64,000 nt of DNA from Neobacillus mesonae (GTDB taxonomy: Bacteria; Bacillota; Bacilli; Bacillales; Cytobacillaceae): positions 646,203 to 710,202 of the forward strand of contig NZ_KV440949.1 in NCBI RefSeq assembly GCF_001636315.1, given 5' to 3'. Made by a program: the position numbers and the translations under genes. Shown piece after piece: positions 35,524-44,703 of the stretch. Position 1 is the stretch's first letter, and each line of letters begins with the position of its first letter. The notes below the pieces were generated by a model. It saw only the letters and a list, made by a program, of their open reading frames with translations, searched no databases and had not been told where the DNA came from.

Positions 35524-35937
35524 TTACCCCTTCTTCTCTTTCTTCTCACAAAGCTCAAATAACACCCCAGCTGCTGATTTCGGATGCATGAAAGCGATAT
35601 CAGCACCACCTGCACCCAGCCGGGAATTTTCATCAATCATGCGAATTCCTTTTTCCTTTAATTCGACAATTCTTTCTTCAATGGATTTAACTCCAAGGGC
35701 AACATGATGTATGCCTTCACCGCGTTTTTCAATAAATTTGGCCACCGCACTTTCCGGTGACATTGGCTCAAGCAATTCCAGTTTTGTCTCTCCCGCCTTT
35801 AAGAAGGCCACTTTAACCTTTTGGCTATCTACTTCTTCAATCCCTAATAAAGGCAGCCCTAATACTTCCGTGTAAAATGGCAATACTGCTTCGATTGACT
35901 TGACCGCAATGCCAATATGGTCAACTTTGTTAATCAT
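35524..35937 (-). CDS. mce: Methylmalonyl-CoA epimerase
   Basis: VOC-fold enzyme that interconverts the two epimers of methylmalonyl-CoA so that MutAB can use the R form. Metal ligands are recognisable: VDHIGIAVKS, GIHHVALGV and a C-terminal Glu in VLFELCE, with paired beta-alpha-beta repeats. ATG at 35937 with GAGGGG upstream gives 137 residues; the 13-residue extension has no ribosome binding site. First gene of mce-yqjD. The mutase genes are 5-11 kb away on the same strand. Confidence 0.94.
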   Translation of the reverse strand: MINKVDHIGIAVKSIEAVLPFYTEVLGLPLLGIEEVDSQKVKVAFLKAGETKLELLEPMSPESAVAKFIEKRGEGIHHVALGVKSIEERIVELKEKGIRMIDENSRLGAGGADIAFMHPKSAAGVLFELCEKKEKKG

Positions 35938-36095
35938 TTTTACCCCTCTGTTCAATAGTAAAATAATTTTCGACATTTATTGTATTCGTGAAAAAGTTCA
36001 TAAATCCTTCCTAAATTGCATAGTTGTTTCCGTTGTTCATTCAAGTTTTTCCTTGTACAATATAATTAATGAAAAGATTATAGGAGGAATTCATT

Positions 36096-36194
36096 TTGAA
36101 AAATAAAAAAAAGAGAAAAATTATCGTCTATTTAATGTTGTTCGCAATGCTGGCATCCACCCTCCTTATTGGAATCGGTCAATTCTTATCCTAA
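36096..36194 (+). CDS. prli42: Prli42-like stressosome-associated miniprotein
   Basis: Thirty-two residues: a lysine-rich start MKNKKKRKIIVY and one membrane helix LMLFAMLASTLLIGIGQFL. It matches the pattern of Prli42, a Firmicutes miniprotein that anchors the stressosome to the membrane in Listeria. TTG start at 36096 lies five nt after AGGAGGAATTCAT, and a strong terminator follows the stop. Independently expressed, on the plus strand between minus-strand genes. Confidence 0.85.
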   Translation: MKNKKKRKIIVYLMLFAMLASTLLIGIGQFLS

Positions 36195-36204
36195 CATAAA
36201 ATTA

Positions 36205-36235
36205 GGGACTGTTCTGTTTGAACAGTCCCTTTTTT
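36205..36235 (+). terminator. Terminator of the Prli42 gene
   Basis: Ten-nt perfect arms GGGACTGTTC/GAACAGTCCC (36205-36214, 36220-36229) followed by six T residues. Confidence 0.9.
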
Positions 36236-36748
36236 CTATTTAATGGCTCCATGCTCCCTGGCCAATATTTCAAACGTTTTTTTCGTTCTTGTCACGAGTA
36301 TTTTCGTCCCTAGGGGAATTTGAGGAAATAATGAGCTGATAACTTCATTTTGTGTGCGGATGCAGCCCTGGGAGACATATTTTCCAATCGTCGACGGCTG
36401 ATTTGTTCCATGGATCCCGTAAATTCTGCCGTCTGTTCCCTTGGCATCAAAGCCAATCCACCTTGCTCCAAGAGGGTTTTTAGGATCCCCGCTGGGAATA
36501 TTTCCACGGCGATAATAGGGTTTCTCTGCTTTTACGATAATCGTAAACAGTCCCTCAGGTGTCAGTTCTTCCGTTTTGCCGGTCCCGACACTGACAACCG
36601 TCTGTACCCTGTTATCGTTAATTAATGCAAGTTCGTTCGTACTCTTGTTAATAACCACAAACGGGTGACCTGGTAAGGGATTCGGTCCTAATGGCCATAA
36701 TGGTGAAAGAAAAAAAGTAAGCAGGAGCGGCGTTAAAATGTTCGTCAA
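36236..36748 (-). CDS. L,D-transpeptidase (YkuD domain), secreted
   Basis: A 170-residue cell-wall enzyme that forms 3-3 cross-links or attaches proteins to peptidoglycan. Signal sequence or anchor at residues 1-20. The YkuD catalytic signature is intact: IHGTNQPSTIGKYVSQGCIR (His, Ser, Gly-Cys-Arg). Also TPEGLFTI and NPLGARWIGF. No LysM domain is present, unlike YkuD itself, so it resembles the short Bacillus YciB/YqjB-like group. Physiological role unknown; spore or envelope function is possible. Confidence 0.88.
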   Translation of the reverse strand: MTNILTPLLLTFFLSPLWPLGPNPLPGHPFVVINKSTNELALINDNRVQTVVSVGTGKTEELTPEGLFTIIVKAEKPYYRRGNIPSGDPKNPLGARWIGFDAKGTDGRIYGIHGTNQPSTIGKYVSQGCIRTQNEVISSLFPQIPLGTKILVTRTKKTFEILAREHGAIK

Positions 36749-36824
36749 TTACATCCACCTTCCTTTTTCCCCTAGTTTGCTCAGGTCACCTGCCAGTCAT
36801 TCGCTTCCTTCAACCTAAACAAAA

Positions 36825-36848
36825 AAGATGATCCGTTAAGACCATCTT
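36825..36848 (-). terminator. Terminator of artPQR
   Basis: AAGATGATC (36825-36833) pairs with GACCATCTT (36840-36848) with one G-U; T tract on the minus strand follows. It overlaps the start of the intergenic space after artR. Confidence 0.7.
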
Positions 36849-36850
36849 CG

Positions 36851-37573
36851 TTAAAGCATTTTTTCTAAAAATTCGCGGGCCCTTCCGCTCTTCGGATTAG
36901 AGAAGAACTCCTTAGGCGGAGCATCCTCAACCAGGACACCGCCGTCAAGGAACAGCACGCGATCAGCTACTTCCCGAGCAAATCCCATTTCGTGGGTAAC
37001 AATAGCCATCGTCATCCCGGTATGAGCAAGGTATTTCATTACCTCTAATACTTCTTTTACCATTTCCGGGTCTAGTGCGGACGTCGGTTCGTCAAACAGC
37101 ATGACCTCAGGCTCCATCGCTAGAGCTCTGGCAATGGCAACCCGCTGCTTTTGTCCGCCGGATAATCTTTTTGGATACTCGTTTGCTTTTTCCGACAAAC
37201 CTACTTTCTTTAACAGCTCTTGAGCGGTTTTCTCCGCCTGGTCCTTTGACAGCCCTTTGACCTTCATTGGTGCATACGTAAGGTTTTGCAGCACCGTCTT
37301 ATGAGGAAAGAGATGGAAATGTTGAAATACCATCCCGACATTTTGCCGAACCTTCATGATATTTGTTTTTTTATCAGTCGCCTCTTGATCACTAATCCAA
37401 ATTTCCCCACTAGTAGGAGTCTCGAGCATATTCATGCAGCGCAGAAAGGTAGATTTCCCTGAACCAGATGGCCCGATAATGGCGACGACCTCTCCAGCCT
37501 TAATAGTCGTTGAAATTCCTTTTAAGACTTCAAGATTTCCAAAACTTTTATACAAATTTTCTATCTTAATCAC
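36851..37573 (-). CDS. artR: Arginine/polar amino acid ABC transporter ATPase ArtR
   Basis: ATPase subunit, 240 residues, of a high-affinity amino acid importer. Walker [11 protein letters not shown]-loop [11 protein letters not shown], signature [15 protein letters not shown], Walker [13 protein letters not shown], switch His in VTHEMGF. GTG start at 37573 overlaps the artQ stop by 8 nt. Gene order and near-identity in style to B. subtilis YqiZ support the Art assignment; the substrate is taken from that family (arginine). Confidence 0.94.
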   Translation of the reverse strand: MIKIENLYKSFGNLEVLKGISTTIKAGEVVAIIGPSGSGKSTFLRCMNMLETPTSGEIWISDQEATDKKTNIMKVRQNVGMVFQHFHLFPHKTVLQNLTYAPMKVKGLSKDQAEKTAQELLKKVGLSEKANEYPKRLSGGQKQRVAIARALAMEPEVMLFDEPTSALDPEMVKEVLEVMKYLAHTGMTMAIVTHEMGFAREVADRVLFLDGGVLVEDAPPKEFFSNPKSGRAREFLEKML

Positions 37574-38225
37574 TGCGTCTCATCCTCCTTTCCACCGCTT
37601 TACCTAAGAAGGTTAAGGCAATAACCATTAAATAATAAATAATACCGGCCATAATTAATGGTTCAAAATAAGAGTAATACTGCGCTCCCACCTGATAAGA
37701 ACGACGCATAATATCCATTACACCGATTGTTGTAACAATCGCCGATTCTTTTGTAAGTGTTATAAATTCGTTCATTAGTGCCGGCAAAATGTTTTTCAAT
37801 GCCTGTGGGAGGATAATATCCCACATCATTTTTCCGTAAGGGACGCCTAAAGCCATTGCGGCTTCCTGCTGTCCTTTATCGATGGCCAGGATACCGGCCC
37901 TGATAATTTCTGAAATATAAGCACCTGAATTGAGTGAAAAAGAAAGGATTGCTGCAGTATACGGTTCAATTTGAAAACCAAAAATCTGCGGTGATCCAAA
38001 GTAAATTAACATTAACTGCAAAACAAGTGGTGTACCGCGGAAGATCGATGTATAAAAGTCAGCAAACCAGCCTAGCAGTTTGATTTTGCTGATTTTAAAC
38101 AGAGATAATATTACCCCAAAAACAAATCCCAGCACGGCTGCTAAAACGACAATTTTCAGTGTAACAAGGATTCCTTTTAGGATATAGGGTATTGAAGGGA
38201 TAAATTGCATAAAATCCAAATCCAT
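37566..38225 (-). CDS. artQ: Arginine ABC transporter permease ArtQ
   Basis: Membrane permease of the HisM/HAAT type, 219 residues with about five helices. The EAA loop is conserved: [39 protein letters not shown] 38225 after AAAGGAAA. It follows artP, separated by an 81-nt spacer containing a hairpin. Confidence 0.94.
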   Translation of the reverse strand: MDLDFMQFIPSIPYILKGILVTLKIVVLAAVLGFVFGVILSLFKISKIKLLGWFADFYTSIFRGTPLVLQLMLIYFGSPQIFGFQIEPYTAAILSFSLNSGAYISEIIRAGILAIDKGQQEAAMALGVPYGKMMWDIILPQALKNILPALMNEFITLTKESAIVTTIGVMDIMRRSYQVGAQYYSYFEPLIMAGIIYYLMVIALTFLGKAVERRMRRSD

Positions 38226-38255
38226 GCAGATACTTTCCTTTCTATCGAAAATAGC

Positions 38256-38294
38256 AGAGACGTCCGGAAGAGAGAAATCTTTCCAAACGTCTCT
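38256..38294 (-). other. Intercistronic hairpin between artP and artQ
   Basis: Arms AGAGACGT (38256-38263) and ACGTCTCT (38287-38294) plus an inner GGAA/TTCC stem. No T tract. Likely protects artP mRNA or attenuates read-through so that binding protein exceeds permease. Confidence 0.6.
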
Positions 38295-38306
38295 AGGTCA
38301 AGAAGA

Positions 38307-39086
38307 TTATTTTTGCTCTCCGCCAAACCACTTCACAACTAATTTATCCAGTTCGCCATTTTCCTTCATTTTCTTTAATTCTTGATTAAACTTTTCTGTT
38401 AAATCACTATTTTTCGGAAACGCTATTGCCGAACCTTCTACACCTTTGGCTTCAAAGGTAAAACCTGCTAAATCCTTCTCATTTGTAAGATACCCTTTCG
38501 CCACTGTATCTTCAATGATAGCTGAATCAAATCGGCCTGATTTAATTTCTTGGATTAGATCTGGAATACGGTTACGGTCTTCAATTTTGATATCAATTGT
38601 TTTAGCGATCTCTTTAGCTTGTCCTTCCTGAATAGAACCAAGCTGAACACCCACTGTCTTCCCCTTTAAATCTTCAAGTTTGTTAATACCGCTATCTTTT
38701 TTAGAAACAATCATAAATCCGGCAGTATAATAAATATCACTAAAATCGACATTCTTTTTTCTCTTTTCTGTCGGTGTCATTCCTGCTAAAACAAAGTCAG
38801 CTTGTCCAGATTTAAGTGCTTGAACCAATCCATTGAACTCCATGTCCTTAACTTCTACTTTATAGCCTAGTTTACCCGCAATCGCCTTTGCTAAATCAAC
38901 ATCAAAGCCAATAATTTCATCACTTTTTTCTGTTTCGATATATTCAAATGGTGCATAATCGGCAGATGTTCCCATTACTAACACCTTTTTACCTTCACCC
39001 GCTTTGCTTGCCTTCTCGCTCGTACCGCAGGCTGCAAGACCAATTGCCATTACCATCGTTAACAATAGTATTAATACCTTCTTCAT
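38307..39086 (-). CDS. artP: Arginine-binding lipoprotein ArtP
   Basis: Extracellular solute-binding protein (family 3), 259 residues, lipid anchored: signal peptide with lipobox LAAC, Cys20. Ligand-pocket landmarks DYAPFEYIE, GFDVDLAKAIA, NGLVQALKSGQADFVLAGMTPTEKR, VGVQLGSIQE and the C-terminal lobe. First gene of artP-artQ-artR. The ~200-nt upstream space is A/T-rich; I saw no clear operator. Confidence 0.94.
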   Translation of the reverse strand: MKKVLILLLTMVMAIGLAACGTSEKASKAGEGKKVLVMGTSADYAPFEYIETEKSDEIIGFDVDLAKAIAGKLGYKVEVKDMEFNGLVQALKSGQADFVLAGMTPTEKRKKNVDFSDIYYTAGFMIVSKKDSGINKLEDLKGKTVGVQLGSIQEGQAKEIAKTIDIKIEDRNRIPDLIQEIKSGRFDSAIIEDTVAKGYLTNEKDLAGFTFEAKGVEGSAIAFPKNSDLTEKFNQELKKMKENGELDKLVVKWFGGEQK

Positions 39087-39245
39087 CTTGTATTCCCCCT
39101 AATTTGTAAGCTTATTTTAATAGATTCATTGGTTACAAAATTAATATTTATTCAACGTATTGAATTTTAACACATATTAATAATTATGCAAATATATTTT
39201 TAAAAATTCCCTTATGTTTTTTTACTGTAATTTTTCCCATTAAAA

Positions 39246-39272
39246 AAGCCAACTCCATAATGAAGTTGACTT
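39246..39272 (-). terminator. Terminator of brxB
   Basis: AAGCCAACT (39246-39254) pairs with AGTTGACTT (39264-39272), one G-U in RNA; T run on the minus strand. Confidence 0.75.
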
Positions 39273-39285
39273 TCATAAAAGATCT

Positions 39286-39723
39286 TTAAATTTCCTCGCA
39301 ATATTTATCAAATTCCTGCTGTAATCTCGTGACAACCATTGCGGGATCAAAGCCTTCGATTTGATGTCTTTCCACCATGGTACAAATCTTGCCGTCTTTC
39401 AGCAATGCAAATGATGGCGAGGATGGCGGATAACCGGTAAAATAGCTTCTTGCCTTTTCGGTTGCTTCCTTATCCTGCCCGGCAAAAACAGTCACAAGAT
39501 GATCCGGACGCTTATCATAATGAATCGCATATGCTGCCGCTGGACGGGCAACACCACCAGCACAGCCGCAAACCGAATTGATCATGACTAAAGTTGTACC
39601 TTTTTTATTTAGCGCTGTTTCTACATCTTCTGGAGTAGTCAGCTCTTCATAACCCGCTGAGACGATTTCTTGACGCGCCTGGCGGACAACATCATTCATG
39701 AAAAAATTGAAATCCATACCCAT
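39286..39723 (-). CDS. brxB: Bacilliredoxin BrxB (YqiW)
   Basis: Thioredoxin-fold reductase that removes bacillithiol from S-bacillithiolated proteins. The unusual CGC active site is intact in [10 protein letters not shown]. Family segments [16 protein letters not shown] and MVERHQIEG are conserved. 145 residues, ATG at 39723 behind AAAGGAG. Its presence implies that the organism makes bacillithiol. Single-gene unit flanked by terminators. Confidence 0.95.
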   Translation of the reverse strand: MGMDFNFFMNDVVRQARQEIVSAGYEELTTPEDVETALNKKGTTLVMINSVCGCAGGVARPAAAYAIHYDKRPDHLVTVFAGQDKEATEKARSYFTGYPPSSPSFALLKDGKICTMVERHQIEGFDPAMVVTRLQQEFDKYCEEI

Positions 39724-39824
39724 TGATCAATCACTCCTTTAAAATAAACCTATACTTACATATTAACAGTAAAAATGTCCTTATTTCAAATTGTACTTCC
39801 TATTATTTTAGAATAACAGGAAAA

Positions 39825-39848
39825 GACAGAGAGCCTTAGCTCCCTGTC
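39825..39848 (-). terminator. Terminator of the 439-residue lipoprotein gene
   Basis: Ten-pair stem GACAGGGAGC/GCTCTCTGTC in minus-strand RNA with a CTAA/TAAG loop and TTTT following. Confidence 0.7.
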
Positions 39849-39859
39849 CATTTCCTAAA

Positions 39860-41179
39860 TTATTTTTCAGCTTTATATTTTACGGCAGTACGGGCGCTTT
39901 CCGCCTTGCCGTTTCTGATAATGCTGACATATACTTTACCTGATTTTTTTCCAAGCTGTTTGACAGATAACGTTGTGCTTGTGCCTGCTGCCTGTTTGCC
40001 GGTTAATAATTTTCCACCTTTACTTGCTGTATAAAGCTTGATGACATCGCCTTTTTTAATGCCTTTTACCAATACTGTATCAGCTTTACGCTTATTATTT
40101 GTTACCTTCACCTGTGATCCCTTTACTGGAGCAGATTGTTTATACATAAAGGATGTCATAACACTGTAAAGAACGCTTCGGCGTTTGTCTAATGTATTAA
40201 GAAATTGTGCTTCTGATGCATTTTCACTTAAATATTTGCCATAACGGATTTTTGTTGCGGTTACCTTCTTATTAATCTTCCAAGTTTCATTAACAACCTT
40301 GATACGGATACCAGTCAGGCCGCTTTCATCTTTAATTCCCGTCATATTGAAAGTAGATGAAGATTTCCGTTCATAAAACTTCTTATCTACTAGAATGCTC
40401 GTTTTTAAATAGTTATACTTTGTAAGCATTCCTGAATTTTTCATTTCCGGAAGAATTCCGGCAGTAAATTCTGTTTTGAATTGCTTTAATCCTTCTTGCA
40501 GTTCCTGGGCAGTGACTTTGGAATTATCGCCAGTCATCTTATTTAATTCATTAACGGCAGCCGCTAATTCTTCTAACGACTTTTGATCTTTCGCTAAATT
40601 ATCAAGCAGAGCAATAAAGAGATTAGGCAGCTCGCTGAAATTGACCGTTGCATTTACCTTGTAACCTTTTACAGTTTCCCCATGGACCTTTTCAGTTGCC
40701 GATTTAACACTAATTTGTGTAGGGTTTGGCAAATTTTTCACGATAGGACTTAATAATTTGGTCTGTAAATCTTGAAGCCACTTGTCTTGGGCACCGCTGT
40801 TATCAACCTTCATGACAATTGGTTTTGAAGCATTATCAAGTAAAAGAACTACTTTCTTTTTATCCATGTACATCCGGAATGGGATTTTTCCCTGCCGAAG
40901 AACAATATTACCAGAAAGTGATGCTGTACTGCTATTCTGCAATTTTGTCTGAACCTCTAATTTAGCATTATTAAGCAGGTCTACTACCTTTAAAAACTCT
41001 TTATCTTTTGCTTTCCTTTTATTTACGGTTAATTGCAGCGAAACAGTCGTTTTGCTCTCAGCAGATTTAACTTTCGAATTGTTCAGAATCATTTGGTTAA
41101 GGTCGACGCCCTTAATGGATTGACAGCCTGTAATGAATAAGACAGATGCCATAATGACTAAAATCAGCTTTTTTAACAT
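39860..41179 (-). CDS. Uncharacterised secreted lipoprotein, 439 residues
   Basis: Not recognised. ATG at 41179 after GGAGAG starts a lipoprotein signal with lipobox ITGC (Cys18). The mature part begins SIKGVDLNQMILNNSKVKSA and has an early region resembling the amyloid-like or LppX-type sensors in secondary structure (alternating strands, residues 40-200). A Lys/Asn-rich helical middle follows. The C-terminal ~80 residues (VLVKGIKKGDVIKLYTASKG) look like a repeat-like beta sandwich of the type seen in cell-surface proteins. Single gene between terminators. Function unknown, probably on the outer face of the membrane. Lys-rich composition is notable. Confidence 0.8.
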   Translation of the reverse strand: MLKKLILVIMASVLFITGCQSIKGVDLNQMILNNSKVKSAESKTTVSLQLTVNKRKAKDKEFLKVVDLLNNAKLEVQTKLQNSSTASLSGNIVLRQGKIPFRMYMDKKKVVLLLDNASKPIVMKVDNSGAQDKWLQDLQTKLLSPIVKNLPNPTQISVKSATEKVHGETVKGYKVNATVNFSELPNLFIALLDNLAKDQKSLEELAAAVNELNKMTGDNSKVTAQELQEGLKQFKTEFTAGILPEMKNSGMLTKYNYLKTSILVDKKFYERKSSSTFNMTGIKDESGLTGIRIKVVNETWKINKKVTATKIRYGKYLSENASEAQFLNTLDKRRSVLYSVMTSFMYKQSAPVKGSQVKVTNNKRKADTVLVKGIKKGDVIKLYTASKGGKLLTGKQAAGTSTTLSVKQLGKKSGKVYVSIIRNGKAESARTAVKYKAEK

Positions 41180-41346
41180 GGTACACTCTCCAACCTCTTT
41201 TTTTAGGTAATGCTTTGGGTTAAATTGCAGCAAGGAATGTTATCTCTCTTTTAATGCTCCGCCTTTCTATCAAAATATCACTAGAATATATTACCATATA
41301 TTTAATTAATTAGATATAAAAAAATTGTAAATTTTTCTAAAAAAAC

Positions 41347-41374
41347 GAGACGGTTATCATAAGATAATCGTCTC
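41347..41374 (-). terminator. Terminator of mutA-mutB-meaB
   Basis: Twelve-nt arms (41347-41358, 41363-41374), one mismatch, 4-nt loop, followed by GTTTTTTT on the minus strand, just after the meaB stop. Confidence 0.85.
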
Positions 41375-41388
41375 ATAGATTCATACTA

Positions 41389-42504
41389 TTAAGTAAAAAA
41401 TTTATTCAATAGAATTCCTGCTGCGGAGGCAGCCGTCTTTTCTCCGGCAATGACCTCGTTCTCCAATTTCGGCAGCAGATTCTTTATTTCTGGATTATGA
41501 TAAAATTGGTAATGAAGCTGGTCAGAAATTAATGAATGGAGCCATTCACGTTGTTGACCTTTTCTTCTTTCCTCAAAAACTCCTGAAGATCTTCCTTTTG
41601 CTTCAAAGGTTTTAATCACATCCCAAAGATCACTGATGCCTTCCTGAGTATAAGACGAACATGAATGGGCTTTTGTCACCCAGCCTTTAGTTGCCTGCTG
41701 AAGAAAATGAAGAATCCGATTATATTCATGCTTCGTCTTTTCTGCTTTCGTTTTATTCTCACCATCCGCCTTATGAACAATAATCGCATCTGCCAGCTCC
41801 ATAATCCCTTTCTTCATGCCCTGCAGCTCGTCCCCGGCACCTGTTAAGACAAGAAGCATGAAAAAATCGACCATATCCCTGATAATGACCTCACTCTGCC
41901 CCACACCCACAGTTTCAATTAAAATCACGTCAAAGCCTGCAGCCTCGCAAATAAGCATCGTTTCTCTTGTTTTACGATGGACACCGCCTAGCTTTCCGGC
42001 GGATGGTGAAGGACGAATAAACGCCCGCGGATTCTTTGCCAGCTGTTCCATCCTTGTCTTATCGCCAAGAATACTGCCGCCGCTTAGCTTAGAACTTGGG
42101 TCAATTGCTAATACAGCCACCTTAAGCCCTGAGCTGCAAAGATAATTGCCAAATGCTTCGATAAACGTGCTTTTTCCGGCACCCGGCACCCCTGTTATGC
42201 CGATACGTATCGAATTGCCGCTGTATGGCAGCAGTCTTTGCAAGAGCTCCTGGGCCTCATGAAAATGATGCTCAGCATTGCTCTCTATCAGGGTAATTGC
42301 CCTTGCCAGGAGTCCCCTGTTTCCACCCCGGACACCATTGAATAATTCATCTGTCCCAAGCTCAGAGGCTTTACGCTTGGTAAAGCGGCTGTTTTTTTGC
42401 AGAGTGGCCTGCTGTAATTTATGGGCCTCCCCTTTTCTTACCACACTCGAACAAAGCTCGGGATTATTTGGATCGTTCCATTCCGGTTTATAATCGCCCG
42501 TCAT
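41389..42504 (-). CDS. meaB: Methylmalonyl-CoA mutase GTPase chaperone MeaB (ArgK family)
   Basis: G3E-family P-loop GTPase that loads and protects adenosylcobalamin in methylmalonyl-CoA mutase. Walker A GVPGAGKSTFIE, Mg switch DPSSKLSGGSILGDKTRM, IETVGVGQSE, and the base-specifying HKADG. 371 residues. It starts immediately after the mutB stop, so it is translated from the same transcript, which supports the partner role. Confidence 0.94.
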   Translation of the reverse strand: MTGDYKPEWNDPNNPELCSSVVRKGEAHKLQQATLQKNSRFTKRKASELGTDELFNGVRGGNRGLLARAITLIESNAEHHFHEAQELLQRLLPYSGNSIRIGITGVPGAGKSTFIEAFGNYLCSSGLKVAVLAIDPSSKLSGGSILGDKTRMEQLAKNPRAFIRPSPSAGKLGGVHRKTRETMLICEAAGFDVILIETVGVGQSEVIIRDMVDFFMLLVLTGAGDELQGMKKGIMELADAIIVHKADGENKTKAEKTKHEYNRILHFLQQATKGWVTKAHSCSSYTQEGISDLWDVIKTFEAKGRSSGVFEERRKGQQREWLHSLISDQLHYQFYHNPEIKNLLPKLENEVIAGEKTAASAAGILLNKFFT

Positions 42505-44703
42505 TTAGTTTGCCACTTCCTCATAACCGAGCTGTTCATAGATTGCTCTAATCACCTTTTGCGCTGCTACCGGAATCACCGTCCCTGGTCCAAAGATCGC
42601 TGCTGCCCCATGCTCATATAAAAATTGATAATCCTGTGCAGGTATCACGCCGCCAGCAACAACCAAAATATCATCACGACCAAGTTTTTTCAATTCCTCA
42701 ATCAACTGCGGCAGAAGAGTCTTGTGCCCAGCCGCGAGCGAACTCATCCCAATCACATGGACATCATTCTCAACTGCTTGCATTGCCGTTTCTTCCGGGG
42801 TCTGGAATAATGGGCCGATATCCACATCAAAGCCGAGATCGGCAAAGGCTGTAGCGATCACCTTAGCACCGCGGTCATGGCCGTCCTGCCCCATCTTAGC
42901 AATCAGTATTCTTGGCCTTCTTCCTTCATTTTCAAGGAATTCGTCAGACATTTGCTTCACAACTTTAATTTCCTCTTCGTTGCTAAACGCGGAACTGTAA
43001 ACACCGCTTATGGACTGAATTACCGCCTTATGTCTACCGCAGGCCTTCTCGATGGCATCGGAAATTTCACCAAGTGTTGCCCGGGCACGCGCCGCCTTGA
43101 CAGCAAGCTCTAATAGGTTTCCTTTTCCAGTTTCAGCTGCTTCGGCTAATGCCTCCAGCACCTCTTTGACCTTTTGGTCATCTCGGCTTGCCTTCAGTGC
43201 ATTTAATTTTGCAATCTGCTTTAAGCGGACCGCTGTATTATCAATATCTAAAATATCGATCGGTTCTTCCCTTTCAAGGCGGTAGCGATTGACACCGATA
43301 ATCGTTTCTTTGCCGGAATCAATTTGCGCCTGTCTTCTCGCCGCAGCCTCTTCAATTCTCATCTTTGGAAGCCCGGTTTCAATCGCCTTTGCCATGCCGC
43401 CAAGATTCTCAATCTCCTCTATATGACTCCATGCTCGTTTAACGAGTTCATCGGTTAATTTTTCCACATAATACGAGCCGGCCCATGGGTCAATAACCTG
43501 TATAATTCCGGCCTCCTCCTGCAGGAACAGCTGGGTATTGCGGGCAATCCGAGCCGAGAAATCAGTTGGCAATGCAATTGCCTCATCAAGTGCATTGGTG
43601 TGCAGCGATTGTGTATGTCCCATTGCCGCTGCATGAGCCTCAATCAGCGTCCTCGTGACATTATTAAATGGATCCTGCTCGGTTAAACTCCAGCCGGATG
43701 TTTGCGAATGGGTGCGAAGGGCCATTGATTTTTCATTTTTCGGCTCAAATGTCTTCATCATTTTAGCCCAAATCAACCTGGCCGCCCGCATTTTGGCAAC
43801 TTCCATAAAATAATTCATCCCAATACCCCAGAAAAACGACAGCCTTGGGGCAAACGAATCGATATCAATCCCCGCTTTCAGACCGGTTCTTACATATTCC
43901 AGGCCATCCGCCAAGGTATATGCCAATTCTAAATCTGCCGGCGCCCCCGCTTCCTGCATATGATAGCCGGAAATACTTATGCTGTTAAACTTCGGCATAT
44001 ATTTAGACGTATATTCAAAGATATCGGCAATAATCTTCATCGACATTTCCGGTGGGTAAATGTACGTATTCCGGACCATATATTCTTTTAAAATATCATT
44101 TTGAACTGTTCCAGAAAGCTTTTCTTGACTTACCCCCTGCTCCTCGGCAGTCACAATGAAAAAGGCAAGTACCGGCAAAACAGCACCGTTCATGGTCATT
44201 GAAACAGACATTTGATCAAGCGGAATCCCAGCAAACAATATTTTCATATCAAGGACGGAATCAATGGCAACTCCGGCCTTCCCAACATCTCCAACCACAC
44301 GCGGATGATCGGAATCATACCCTCTGTGTGTCGCCAGGTCAAACGCGACCGATAAACCTTTCTGACCCATAGCCAGGTTACGGCGGTAAAAAGCGTTACT
44401 TTCCTCTGCAGTGGAAAAACCAGCATATTGTCGGACGGTCCAAGGGCGATTAACATACATCGTCGGATATGGCCCTCTTGTGTAAGGCGGCAGACCCGGC
44501 AGATGATCAAGATGTTCGATTCCTTCTCTGTCTTCTTTCGTATAAAGCGGTTTCAGCTTAATCTGCTCATTTGTTTCAAACAGTAAATTTTCAATAGAAT
44601 CCTCAATTTCTTGCTCGGTCCTTTTCTGCCAATCTTCTTTGGTCATTGTGGTCTTCTCATTAAATAGTTTCGTATTTTGAAAATCAGGCTTTTTCAGTTT
44701 CAT
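42505..44703 (-). CDS. mutB: Methylmalonyl-CoA mutase, large (catalytic) subunit
   Basis: Isomerises methylmalonyl-CoA to succinyl-CoA with adenosylcobalamin. Substrate TIM barrel over about residues 50-420 ([31 protein letters not shown]) and the C-terminal B12 domain with the DxHxxG motif DGHDRG and later GGVIP and FGPGT. 732 residues. ATG 44703 after GGAGGTGACCGTGG overlaps mutA by 20 nt. With MutA it forms the heterodimer, and MeaB follows. Confidence 0.95.
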   Translation of the reverse strand: MKLKKPDFQNTKLFNEKTTMTKEDWQKRTEQEIEDSIENLLFETNEQIKLKPLYTKEDREGIEHLDHLPGLPPYTRGPYPTMYVNRPWTVRQYAGFSTAEESNAFYRRNLAMGQKGLSVAFDLATHRGYDSDHPRVVGDVGKAGVAIDSVLDMKILFAGIPLDQMSVSMTMNGAVLPVLAFFIVTAEEQGVSQEKLSGTVQNDILKEYMVRNTYIYPPEMSMKIIADIFEYTSKYMPKFNSISISGYHMQEAGAPADLELAYTLADGLEYVRTGLKAGIDIDSFAPRLSFFWGIGMNYFMEVAKMRAARLIWAKMMKTFEPKNEKSMALRTHSQTSGWSLTEQDPFNNVTRTLIEAHAAAMGHTQSLHTNALDEAIALPTDFSARIARNTQLFLQEEAGIIQVIDPWAGSYYVEKLTDELVKRAWSHIEEIENLGGMAKAIETGLPKMRIEEAAARRQAQIDSGKETIIGVNRYRLEREEPIDILDIDNTAVRLKQIAKLNALKASRDDQKVKEVLEALAEAAETGKGNLLELAVKAARARATLGEISDAIEKACGRHKAVIQSISGVYSSAFSNEEEIKVVKQMSDEFLENEGRRPRILIAKMGQDGHDRGAKVIATAFADLGFDVDIGPLFQTPEETAMQAVENDVHVIGMSSLAAGHKTLLPQLIEELKKLGRDDILVVAGGVIPAQDYQFLYEHGAAAIFGPGTVIPVAAQKVIRAIYEQLGYEEVAN

